From contig NZ_LMJJ01000012.1 of assembly GCF_001429285.1 (NCBI RefSeq), positions 248,530 through 312,529 of the forward strand: a stretch of 64,000 bases of DNA, given 5' to 3'. A model generated the notes under the pieces. It saw only the letters and a program-made list of their open reading frames with translations. It was not told where the DNA came from and made no database searches. The translations under genes were made by a program, and so were the position numbers. This document shows, one piece after another, positions 26,553 through 33,872 of the stretch; position 1 is the first letter of the stretch; each line of letters begins with the position of its first letter. The DNA comes from Ensifer sp. Root278 (lineage in GTDB: Bacteria; Pseudomonadota; Alphaproteobacteria; Rhizobiales; Rhizobiaceae).

Positions 26553-26587
26553 TCCACATACTAAAATCAAGTTCCAAATAATGGAAC
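26552..26587. promoter_or_regulatory. Probable IclR operator
   Basis: GTTCCAAATAATGGAAC (26571-26587) is a perfect inverted repeat with 6-bp arms. A third half-site, TTCCACATA (26552-26560), repeats TTCCAAATA (26572-26580) exactly 20 bp upstream, about two helical turns. Palindromes of this TTCCA/TGGAA type are typical of IclR-family sites. Its position at and after the -10 suggests repression of the operon. Confidence 0.65.
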
Positions 26588-26628
26588 AAGTCATAGGCTT
26601 AGAACGGTCTTACGAGGGAATGCGGGAC

Positions 26629-27399
26629 ATGCCGGCGCCCAAGGCACAATTTCACGATTTGCGCGACCGCTGCGTGCTGGTAACCGGCGGCGGCTCGGGC
26701 ATCGGCGCGGCCCTGGTCGAGGGTTTCGTGCGCCAGGGCGCGCGGGTCGCCTTCGCCGATATCGACGAGCGGGCAAGTGCCGAGCTCGTCGAACGGCTTG
26801 CTGATCAAACGGGCTACAAGCCGCATTTCATCCCCGGCGACCTGCGCGATATCGAAGCGGTGCGTCATACGGCGGAAGCGGCGGCGGCATCGCTCGGTGC
26901 GATCCATGTGCTCGTCAACAATGCGGCGCGCGATGATCGCCAGGCATTGGAAGCCGTGACTGAAGAGATCTGGGACGAAAGCCAGGCGGTCAATCTCAGG
27001 CACCTCTTCTTCATGAGCCAGTCGATCGTGCCACACATGCGGCAAGCGGGCGGCGGCTCGATCGTCAATTTCTCCTCGATCGCCTTTCTGCTCAACATGG
27101 GCGAGATTCCAGCCTATGCCACGGCGAAGGCCGGTATCGTCGGTCTGACCAAATCGCTCGCCGGCAGGCTCGGGCCCGACAATATCCGCGTCAACGCAAT
27201 CCTGCCCGGCATGATCGTCACCGAACGGCAGAAGCGGCTGTGGCTGAACGACGTGGCGATCGCCGAGATGCAGGAAAGGCAGTGCCTGAAACGCAGCCTA
27301 ACCGCCGACGATCTCGTCGGGCCCTGCCTTTACCTCGCGTCGGACTGCTCCGCGGGCATGACGGCGCAAACAATGATCATCGATGGAGGCGCACTGTGA
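26629..27399 (+). CDS. SDR family oxidoreductase, probable sugar (galactose-type) dehydrogenase
   Basis: 256 aa from the ATG at 26629 (MPAPKAQF, GAGGGA upstream); an ATG at 26620 is possible. Classical short-chain dehydrogenase: cofactor motif VTGGGSGIGAAL, VNNAARDD (NNAG-like), a catalytic Ser in NFSSIAF, YATAK as YxxxK, and the C-terminal ASDCSAGMTAQTMIIDGG. The Asp in AFADIDER favours NAD+. First gene of an operon whose other members degrade aldonates, so oxidation of an aldose to its lactone is the likely role. The sugar is inferred as D-galactose from the dgo partners. Confidence 0.88.
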   Translation: MPAPKAQFHDLRDRCVLVTGGGSGIGAALVEGFVRQGARVAFADIDERASAELVERLADQTGYKPHFIPGDLRDIEAVRHTAEAAAASLGAIHVLVNNAARDDRQALEAVTEEIWDESQAVNLRHLFFMSQSIVPHMRQAGGGSIVNFSSIAFLLNMGEIPAYATAKAGIVGLTKSLAGRLGPDNIRVNAILPGMIVTERQKRLWLNDVAIAEMQERQCLKRSLTADDLVGPCLYLASDCSAGMTAQTMIIDGGAL

Positions 27400-28316
27400 T
27401 GACGGCAGCCTATTATGCGGCAGTCGACTGGGGAACGACGAGTTTCCGACTGTGGATCATCGGCGAGGATGGCTCGGTGCTTGCCGAACGCCGCAGCGGC
27501 GAAGGCATGACGACCGCCAGCAAGGCCGGTTTCCACACGATCCTGGAACGCCACCTCGCTGCCGTCGACGCGCCGAGCCACCTGCCGGCGATCATCTGCG
27601 GCATGGCCGGCGCCAAGCAGGGCTGGGTCGAGGCCGGCTATATTGATACCCCCGCGGCCCTTGCCGACATCGCTTCCCATGCGGTTGCGGTGCCGGATCG
27701 CGATCGTGACATCCGCATCCTGCCGGGTCTCGCGCAACGCGACATGCGGCACCCGGACGTCATGCGCGGCGAGGAGACGCAATTGCTCGGCGCTGCCGGC
27801 GAACTCGGCCGCGGCCGACACCTCGTCTGCATGCCGGGCACGCACAGCAAATGGGTTCGCCTCGAAGACGGCGCCGTTAGCGGCTTTTCCACTTTCATGA
27901 CCGGCGAACTGTTCGACGTGATTTCGAAGCACTCGATCCTCAGCCACTCGATCGCAGATGCCCATGCGTTTTCCGGCGATCACCCTGCCTTCGCGGCGGC
28001 GGTAGCCGAGGCACGCACCAATCCCGCCTTGGGGACCAGCTTGGTCTTCGGCGCGCGCGCCGGACAATTGCTGCACGGCGCCAGTGCGACCGACGCCAAG
28101 GCCTTGTTGTCGGGCACGTTGATCGGCCTTGAGATCGCCGGCGCGCTGGCGTCAGCCAAGACGATCGACAGCATCTGCCTCGTGGCCTCCGGTTCACTCG
28201 GTACACTTTATCAAGCCGCGCTTGAAAGCCTCGACCGCCCGCTTCGGGTCGTCGACGCCGACACGGCAGTCCGCGCCGGCCTTTCGACCGCCGCCCAGGC
28301 GATCTGGCCTCTCTGA
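27399..28316 (+). CDS. dgoK: 2-dehydro-3-deoxygalactonokinase
   Basis: 305 aa. Phosphorylates 2-keto-3-deoxygalactonate at C6. The N-terminus YYAAVDWGTTSFRLWI is the phosphate-1 motif of the sugar-kinase/Hsp70 fold; GMAGAKQGW and MPGTHSKWV are DgoK signatures. The ATG at 27399 overlaps the SDR stop (TGATGA) and GGAGG lies nine bases upstream; a GTG one codon earlier (27396) is an alternative. It is translationally coupled to the SDR gene. Confidence 0.95.
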   Translation: MTAAYYAAVDWGTTSFRLWIIGEDGSVLAERRSGEGMTTASKAGFHTILERHLAAVDAPSHLPAIICGMAGAKQGWVEAGYIDTPAALADIASHAVAVPDRDRDIRILPGLAQRDMRHPDVMRGEETQLLGAAGELGRGRHLVCMPGTHSKWVRLEDGAVSGFSTFMTGELFDVISKHSILSHSIADAHAFSGDHPAFAAAVAEARTNPALGTSLVFGARAGQLLHGASATDAKALLSGTLIGLEIAGALASAKTIDSICLVASGSLGTLYQAALESLDRPLRVVDADTAVRAGLSTAAQAIWPL

Positions 28317-28331
28317 ACGAAAGACAAGCTC

Positions 28332-28967
28332 ATGACCCGCATTCCCTTCCCGCCGATGAAGTACCCGCTGATCGCGATCCTGCGTGGCCTCAAGCCCGAG
28401 GAGACCGAAGGCGTCGTCGGGGCGCTGATCGAAACCGGCTTCACTGCGATCGAGATCCCGCTGAACTCCCCCGATCCGTTCCGCTCGATCGAGACGGCGG
28501 TGAAAATGGCACCGGAAAATTGCCTGATCGGCGCCGGCACGGTGCTGACGACGGCACAGGTGGAGCAGCTTGCCGATGTCGGGGGCCAATTGATGGTCAG
28601 CCCGAACGTCGAACCGGCGGTGATTTCGCTTGCGGCACAGAAGGGCATGGTTACCATGCCCGGCGTGCTCACCCCGACCGAGGCGCTTTCGGCCGCGGCA
28701 GCGGGCGCGACCGGCCTCAAGTTCTTCCCGGCAAGCGTGCTCGGGCCATCGGGCATTACCGCGATCCGCGCGATCCTGCCGCCCGACCTCGAGATTGCCG
28801 CCGTCGGTGGCGTTTCCGATGCCAACTTCGGCGACTACGCCAAGGCCGGCATTCGCAGCTTCGGCCTCGGCTCGAGCCTCTACAAGCCGGGCATGAGCGG
28901 CGCCGAAGTCCGCGAACGCGCCGTCGCAACGATCAAGGCCTATGACGCCGTCTACGGAGCACGCTGA
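28332..28967 (+). CDS. dgoA: 2-dehydro-3-deoxy-6-phosphogalactonate aldolase
   Basis: 211 aa class I aldolase of the KDPG/KHG family. Splits 2-keto-3-deoxy-6-phosphogalactonate into pyruvate and glyceraldehyde-3-phosphate. The Schiff-base Lys is in GLKFFPAS, the catalytic Glu in FTAIEIPLNSPDP, and GAGTVLT is a phosphate/substrate loop. The N-terminal PLIAILRGLKPEE is typical of DgoA. Its stop overlaps the lactonase start (TGATG). Confidence 0.95.
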   Translation: MTRIPFPPMKYPLIAILRGLKPEETEGVVGALIETGFTAIEIPLNSPDPFRSIETAVKMAPENCLIGAGTVLTTAQVEQLADVGGQLMVSPNVEPAVISLAAQKGMVTMPGVLTPTEALSAAAAGATGLKFFPASVLGPSGITAIRAILPPDLEIAAVGGVSDANFGDYAKAGIRSFGLGSSLYKPGMSGAEVRERAVATIKAYDAVYGAR

Positions 28968-29851
28968 TGAGCGATACCATTCCTTTTTCCGGCAGCATCC
29001 TTTGCGAATCGCCCTCGATTCTCGGGGAAGGCCCGACCTATGACCCCGTCAGCGGCACCGCCTGGTGGTTCAACATCAAGGGCCAGGAACTGCATGAGCT
29101 ACATCTCGAAACCGGCCGCAAGACTGTACATAACCTGCCATTCCTCGGCAGCGTGCTTGCCGTCATCGATCCATCCCGGCAACTGATTGCCTCCGATCAG
29201 GGGCTTTTCCTCAGGGATACGCAGACAGGCACCTTCAGCCTCCTGACCACGCTTGAGGACAAGCCCGGCAATCGCTCGAACGACGGCCGCGTGCACGCTT
29301 CCGGTTCGCTGTGGATCGGCACCATGGGCCGCAGCGCCGAGAAGGGCGCCGGCGCGATCTATCACGTCGCCGGCACGAAGGTGACGAAGCTCTACGACAG
29401 GATCACCATTCCCAACAGCATCTGCTTTTCGCCGGATGGGACCATCGCCTACTTCGTCGACACCGACATCAACCACCTGATGCGCGTCGATATCGATGCC
29501 GAGACCGGGCTGCCGAAGGGTGAACCTAGCCTGCTAGTCGACAGTAGTGGCGAAGCCGGCGGCATCGACGGCTCCGTGTGCGATGCCGATGGTCTGATAT
29601 GGAATGCCCGCTGGGGCAGCGGCACGGTCGATGTCTACAGGCCCGACGGTGCGCGGATCGCGCGCTATGCGATGCCGACAACGCAGCCGAGCTGCACGGC
29701 CTTCATCGGGCCGAGGGCCGACCGCCTGCTGGTGACATCCGCCTGGCAGGACCTGGACGAGGCAGCGCGTGCGGCCGATCCGCATGCCGGCAAGACCTTC
29801 GATCTCGGCATCAGCGTCAAGGGCCGGTTTGAGCCATCGTTCCGCCTCTGA
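28967..29851 (+). CDS. SMP-30/gluconolactonase family lactonase
   Basis: 294 aa six-bladed beta-propeller. Hydrolyses the aldonolactone made by the dehydrogenase. Metal-site residues are visible: Glu in ILGEGP, Asn in RSNDGR, Asn in TIPNSICFSPD and Asp in GGIDGSVCDADG. Cytoplasmic, with no signal peptide. The ATG overlaps the dgoA stop, so expression is coupled. The dehydratase follows after 91 bp, which contain a small hairpin TTGGCG-AAG-CGCCAA (29872-29886). Confidence 0.93.
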   Translation: MSDTIPFSGSILCESPSILGEGPTYDPVSGTAWWFNIKGQELHELHLETGRKTVHNLPFLGSVLAVIDPSRQLIASDQGLFLRDTQTGTFSLLTTLEDKPGNRSNDGRVHASGSLWIGTMGRSAEKGAGAIYHVAGTKVTKLYDRITIPNSICFSPDGTIAYFVDTDINHLMRVDIDAETGLPKGEPSLLVDSSGEAGGIDGSVCDADGLIWNARWGSGTVDVYRPDGARIARYAMPTTQPSCTAFIGPRADRLLVTSAWQDLDEAARAADPHAGKTFDLGISVKGRFEPSFRL

Positions 29852-29942
29852 GCGGAAGCGCGACTAACCTCTTGGCGAAGCGCCAATAAAAAGTCATACA
29901 ATTCGGCCACGCGTTTCATCGCATGGTGAGGAGGAAGCTCGC

Positions 29943-31667
29943 ATGAGCGAAAAGAAGAAAGAACTGCGCAGCCGTCACTGGTACGGCGGCACCGACAAGG
30001 ATGGATTTATCCATCGCTCCTGGATGAAGAACCAGGGATTTCCGGACCACGTTTTCGACGGCCGTCCGATTATCGGTATCTGCAACACCTGGTCCGAGCT
30101 GACGCCCTGCAACAGCCACCTTCGCATCCTTGCCGAAGGGGTGAAGCGCGGCGTCTGGGAAGCCGGCGGCTTCCCGGTCGAGTTCCCGGTGTCTTCGCTC
30201 GGCGAGACGCAGATGCGTCCGACCGCGATGCTCTTCCGCAACCTGCTCGCCATGGACGTCGAAGAGGCGATCCGCGCCTATGGCATCGACGGCGTGGTTC
30301 TGCTCGGCGGCTGCGACAAGACGACGCCAGGCCAGCTCATGGGTGCGGCCTCCGTCGACCTGCCGACCATCGTCGTCTCCTCCGGACCGATGCTGAACGG
30401 CAAATGGAAGGGCAAGGACATCGGCTCCGGCACGGATGTCTGGAAGTTCTCCGAGGCCGTGCGCGCCGGCGAAATGAGCATGCAGGAATTCATGGCGGCC
30501 GAAAGCGGCATGTCGCGCTCGCCGGGCGTGTGCATGACGATGGGCACCGCCACCACCATGGCCTCGATCGTCGAGGCGATGGGGCTGTCGCTGCCGACCA
30601 ACGCGGCGCTTCCCGCCGTCGACGCCCGCCGCATGGCGCTGTCGCACATGACGGGCAAACGCATCGTCGAGATGGTGCATGAAGACCTGCGCCTGTCGAA
30701 GGTGCTGACCAAGAAGAATTTCGAGAACGGCATCATCGCCAATGCCGCCGTCGGCGGCTCGACAAATGCTGTCGTTCACATGCTGGCGATCGCCGGCCGT
30801 GCCGGCGTCGATCTCTGTCTCGAGGACTTCGACCGCGTCGGCAGCCAGGTTCCGTGCATCGTCAACTGCATGCCGTCGGGCAAGTATCTGATCGAAGACC
30901 TCGCCTATGCCGGCGGCCTGCCGGCGGTGATGAACCGCATCCAGCATCTGCTGCATGCCGATGCACCGACCGTCTTCGGCGTGCCGATCAGCAAGTACTG
31001 GGAAGATGTCGAGGTCTATAACGACGACGTCATCCGGCCGCTCGACAATCCGCTGCGCGCTGCAGCCGGCATCCGCGTTCTCAAGGGCAACCTTGCGCCG
31101 AACGGCGCCGTCATCAAGCCATCGGCGGCGAGCGAGCATCTGCTCGTTCATGAAGGCCCGGCCTATGTCTTCGAAACGATCGAGGAACTGAAGGCGAAGA
31201 TCGACGATCCGGATCTGCCGGTGACCGAGGATACCATTCTCGTGCTCAAGGGCTGCGGACCGAAAGGCTATCCGGGCATGGCCGAGGTCGGCAACATGCC
31301 GATCCCGCGGCGGCTGGTGGAAAAAGGCGTGCGCGACATGGTGCGCGTTTCGGACGCCCGCATGTCGGGCACCGCCTTCGGCACCGTGGTCTTGCATGTC
31401 AGCCCGGAATCGAATGCCGGCGGGCCGCTTGCCATCGTCAAAACCGGCGATCGCATCCGCCTCGACGCGATGAAGGGCGAACTCAACCTGATGATCAGCG
31501 AGGAAGAGTTTGCGACGCGCATGGCCGCCTGGCAGGCGCCGCCGCAGAAATGGACGCGCGGCTACTACAAGCTCTACCAGGATACGGTGCTGCAGGCCGA
31601 CAAGGGCGCAGACCTGGATTTCCTCGTCGGTGGCAGCGGCAGCGAGGTCCTGCGCGAAAGCCACTGA
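29943..31667 (+). CDS. IlvD/Edd family sugar-acid dehydratase (probable galactonate/arabinonate-type)
   Basis: 574 aa Fe-S dehydratase. Cys ligands are expected in TPCNSHL, GGCDKTTPG and GVCMTMGTA; the catalytic C-terminal block is SDARMSGTAFGTVVLHVSPE. The opening LRSRHWYGGTDKDGFIHRSW resembles rhizobial L-arabinonate/D-galactonate dehydratases more than branched-chain IlvD, so annotation as dihydroxy-acid dehydratase would mislead. In this operon it should convert the aldonate to the 2-keto-3-deoxy acid used by DgoK. GAGGAGG precedes the ATG. Last gene before the terminator at 31706. Confidence 0.92.
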   Translation: MSEKKKELRSRHWYGGTDKDGFIHRSWMKNQGFPDHVFDGRPIIGICNTWSELTPCNSHLRILAEGVKRGVWEAGGFPVEFPVSSLGETQMRPTAMLFRNLLAMDVEEAIRAYGIDGVVLLGGCDKTTPGQLMGAASVDLPTIVVSSGPMLNGKWKGKDIGSGTDVWKFSEAVRAGEMSMQEFMAAESGMSRSPGVCMTMGTATTMASIVEAMGLSLPTNAALPAVDARRMALSHMTGKRIVEMVHEDLRLSKVLTKKNFENGIIANAAVGGSTNAVVHMLAIAGRAGVDLCLEDFDRVGSQVPCIVNCMPSGKYLIEDLAYAGGLPAVMNRIQHLLHADAPTVFGVPISKYWEDVEVYNDDVIRPLDNPLRAAAGIRVLKGNLAPNGAVIKPSAASEHLLVHEGPAYVFETIEELKAKIDDPDLPVTEDTILVLKGCGPKGYPGMAEVGNMPIPRRLVEKGVRDMVRVSDARMSGTAFGTVVLHVSPESNAGGPLAIVKTGDRIRLDAMKGELNLMISEEEFATRMAAWQAPPQKWTRGYYKLYQDTVLQADKGADLDFLVGGSGSEVLRESH

Positions 31668-31705
31668 CGACGACGCGTCGCAACGGTAATTCGCGAAGTG
31701 TTCAG

Positions 31706-31735
31706 ATACCCCGCCACTCCGGCGGGGTATTTTTA
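31706..31735 (+). terminator. Rho-independent terminator of the sugar-acid operon
   Basis: ATACCCCGCC (31706-31715), loop ACTCC, GGCGGGGTAT (31721-31730), then TTTTAT. A perfect 10-bp stem 39 bases after the dehydratase stop. It touches the stop codon of the convergent membrane-protein gene. Confidence 0.93.
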
Positions 31736-32836
31736 TCCGGCGAGCGGATGCGAATTGAAGGGGCGTGTTGCTGCCGATGCCGTGACGGGCGAACGCAGAC
31801 GCGACCAGGTCTGAACGCCGTAAAGCGCCAGGCCAAGGGCAATGAAGAACTCCTTGTATTCGGTCGGGTCCCAGAGCCGAACGAGCAGTGAAGCCTGCAG
31901 GATAAACAGCTCCTGGATGGCAACGATCAGGACGGCGCCGATCGTCAGCACGATGAACTCGCGCCAGTGACCCGCCTTCAGTGCGATATCCGCAATCACC
32001 AGCAGCATGATCACGGTCATCATCACCATCATCTGCGTCGGCAGCATGCTCCAGTTGTCGCTGTTGAAGGCGGCCATAGGCGCGCTTGCCACCAGCACGA
32101 GCACGCCCGGCGCGAAGGCGTCGAGCCGGCCAAGGCTCGCGCCCTTGCGAAGATGGAGCCAAATGAAGGGCGCAAGCGTCAGCAGCACGAAACTGCCGGT
32201 GTAGTAGAGCAACTCGGAAAAGCCGGTTGAAATGTTGTGCAGGTTCAATTCCTGCTGCTTGTTGGCGGCCATCAGCCCTTCCGGCGTGGAGATGCCGAAG
32301 ATGCGCTGCATCCAGGATATCTCCTCCATGCCAATCACGAAGAAGCCGGCGCTTAGAAGGGCCGCGGCGCTTGCGGCGATCCACGCAAGCCGCGTTCCCC
32401 CGGCGAGGGCTGCACGAAGCTGCCCCGTGGCCGCTGCGGCAAGGAACCCGCTGGCGATGAAGATCAGCAGGGCGGACGACCACTCAACCAGGCCGTCTTC
32501 GCGCGCCAGGACACTGAAGACGTTCGCATCGATCGCGAAGATCAGTGCCATGAGCGTCACAAGCGTCCATGTCGCCACGCAGATCCACAGCTCGCGACGC
32601 GAGGCCAGCCGGAGCACCGGCTCTCCGAGCCTGGAGACATCGCGGGTGAACCCCTGAACCGCGGCGAGCGACAGGCTGAGCGCGACCCAGGCATGCCAGA
32701 GGTTATAGGGCTGAACCTGAGGCGCACGCTCGGAAAAATAGCGAGCGCCGAAAAGGTTGCGCTCGATGGAAACGAGCGCGGCCATCGCCAGGACAGACAG
32801 GAGGGAGACCGAAAGAAAGCGCCGCGGCAGAAACAT
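31733..32836 (-). CDS. Polytopic membrane protein of unknown function (EEISW motif)
   Basis: 367 aa with about nine to ten hydrophobic segments and no soluble domain. The only striking conserved-looking block is in a loop after the middle helices: GMEEISWMQRIFGISTPEGL, then NKQQELNLHNIST. The same EEISW-Q-R-tPE/NLHN pattern occurs, as I recall, in scattered uncharacterised bacterial membrane proteins, sometimes near polysaccharide genes. Both acids and the His are polar residues next to membrane helices, so a catalytic or binding site is plausible. It stands alone, convergent with the sugar-acid operon. Confidence 0.8.
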   Translation of the reverse strand: MFLPRRFLSVSLLSVLAMAALVSIERNLFGARYFSERAPQVQPYNLWHAWVALSLSLAAVQGFTRDVSRLGEPVLRLASRRELWICVATWTLVTLMALIFAIDANVFSVLAREDGLVEWSSALLIFIASGFLAAAATGQLRAALAGGTRLAWIAASAAALLSAGFFVIGMEEISWMQRIFGISTPEGLMAANKQQELNLHNISTGFSELLYYTGSFVLLTLAPFIWLHLRKGASLGRLDAFAPGVLVLVASAPMAAFNSDNWSMLPTQMMVMMTVIMLLVIADIALKAGHWREFIVLTIGAVLIVAIQELFILQASLLVRLWDPTEYKEFFIALGLALYGVQTWSRLRSPVTASAATRPFNSHPLAG

Positions 32837-32879
32837 GGTGATGTCGTCCAGGATGACAGGACGAAGCAGCTCTGCGTTC

Positions 32880-33030
32880 TATATCCTGTGTTCCGGGAAG
32901 TATCTGCAAGAACAATCAAGAATCCGTCAACGAATAGAAGACCATTATAAACCTCTAAAATACATGAGTGCAGAATATAAAGACAACTCCCGTGAAAAAT
33001 TGGCCGGTAATCTCCCGCTAAGTTCCAAAG
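32880..33030. other. AT-rich intergenic stretch upstream of the PRC-barrel gene
   Basis: This part of the 361-bp spacer (32837-33197) is visibly AT-rich compared with the GC-rich genes around it (for example around GACCATTATAAACCTC). It contains no frame with a ribosome site. It lies upstream of the RpoE2-type promoter at 33088 and of the membrane-protein start at 32836. It may hold the promoter of the latter. Confidence 0.4.
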
Positions 33031-33087
33031 GACATCGGGGATGAACGCAAGTGCGGCCTTACCCATTGAGATTTTGACTGTTTTTCC

Positions 33088-33112
33088 GGAACCGTTTGGG
33101 AGCTTAGGCGTT
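33088..33112 (+). promoter_or_regulatory. RpoE2 (EcfG)-type general stress promoter
   Basis: GGAAC (33088-33092), a 16-base spacer, then CGTT (33109-33112). It matches the S. meliloti RpoE2 consensus GGAAC-N18/19-TT and the broader EcfG pattern. It lies 85 bases before the PRC-barrel start codon. Confidence 0.75.
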
Positions 33113-33197
33113 GACGTCATATCACCGGTGCGGTGGATCTGGCGACAGCAGCCAGGCCCGTACCTTGATCTGAAACGTCAAGGAAAGGCAGTTTGAC

Positions 33198-33806
33198 ATG
33201 ACTAAGAAACTCGTAACAACCGTCGCGGCTGGCGCGCTCTTCGCGGGTCTTGCTGTCGCCCCGGTAGCTTACACCCAGGATACGACGCAGCCTCAGCCCG
33301 ACCAGACGCAGACCATGCAGCCGGCACCGACCACGGAAGCTCCGGCTAACGAAGCTCAGACGACGACGCCTCCGGCTGCAGGTGAAGCACCTGCCGACGT
33401 CGCGAAGTCGGATGCCACCTATCTGACCGAGCAGGCGAGCGACCAGATTGCAGCCAGCACCTATATGGGCCAGACCGTCTACAATGCCGGTGACGAGAGC
33501 ATCGGTGAGATCAACGACCTGATCATCAAGAAGAATGGTGCCGTCGAGGCGGCCGTGATCGGCGTCGGTGGCTTCCTGGGTCTGGGCGAAAAGAATGTTG
33601 CGGTCCCGTTTGATCGCATCGCGATCGCCGAACAGCCCAATACGGACGCATTGAAGCTGACAACGACGGAAACCGCCGACACGCTGAAGGCGGCACCGGA
33701 GTTCAAGACAAAGGCGCAGCAGGTGGCCGAGCAGAACGCCAACCAGCCGGTTGACACCTCGACGACCTCTTCGACGGGCACGGCACCGGCTCAGCCGCAG
33801 CAGTAA
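33198..33806 (+). CDS. Secreted PRC-barrel domain protein, predicted general stress protein
   Basis: 202 aa. A signal peptide (residues 1-26, ending APVAYT) is followed by a low-complexity Gln/Thr/Pro/Ala segment to about residue 70. The PRC barrel (about residues 85-150) includes YMGQTVYNAGDESIGEINDLII and GVGGFLGLGEKNVAVPFDRI. The C-terminus is again low in complexity. Periplasmic PRC-barrel proteins of this type are common in rhizobia and often stress-induced. AAGGAAAGG lies upstream of the ATG. The EcfG-type promoter predicts induction under starvation, heat or salt. Confidence 0.88.
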   Translation: MTKKLVTTVAAGALFAGLAVAPVAYTQDTTQPQPDQTQTMQPAPTTEAPANEAQTTTPPAAGEAPADVAKSDATYLTEQASDQIAASTYMGQTVYNAGDESIGEINDLIIKKNGAVEAAVIGVGGFLGLGEKNVAVPFDRIAIAEQPNTDALKLTTTETADTLKAAPEFKTKAQQVAEQNANQPVDTSTTSSTGTAPAQPQQ

Positions 33807-33872
33807 TCAGTATCAGGCTGTCTTCAGTGCACCTACAGAGAGCGGCGGTACCCATCGCCGCTCTATCCTTGT

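Noticed and set aside
29943-31667. Annotation as dihydroxy-acid dehydratase (ilvD) of branched-chain synthesis
   Set aside because: Operon context with dgoK/dgoA and the N-terminal sequence favour a sugar-acid dehydratase of the same superfamily.
29916-32483. Minus-strand frame of 855 codons
   Set aside because: It lies antisense to the IlvD/Edd dehydratase and out of frame with the membrane-protein gene; composition is His/Arg/Asp-rich without motifs.
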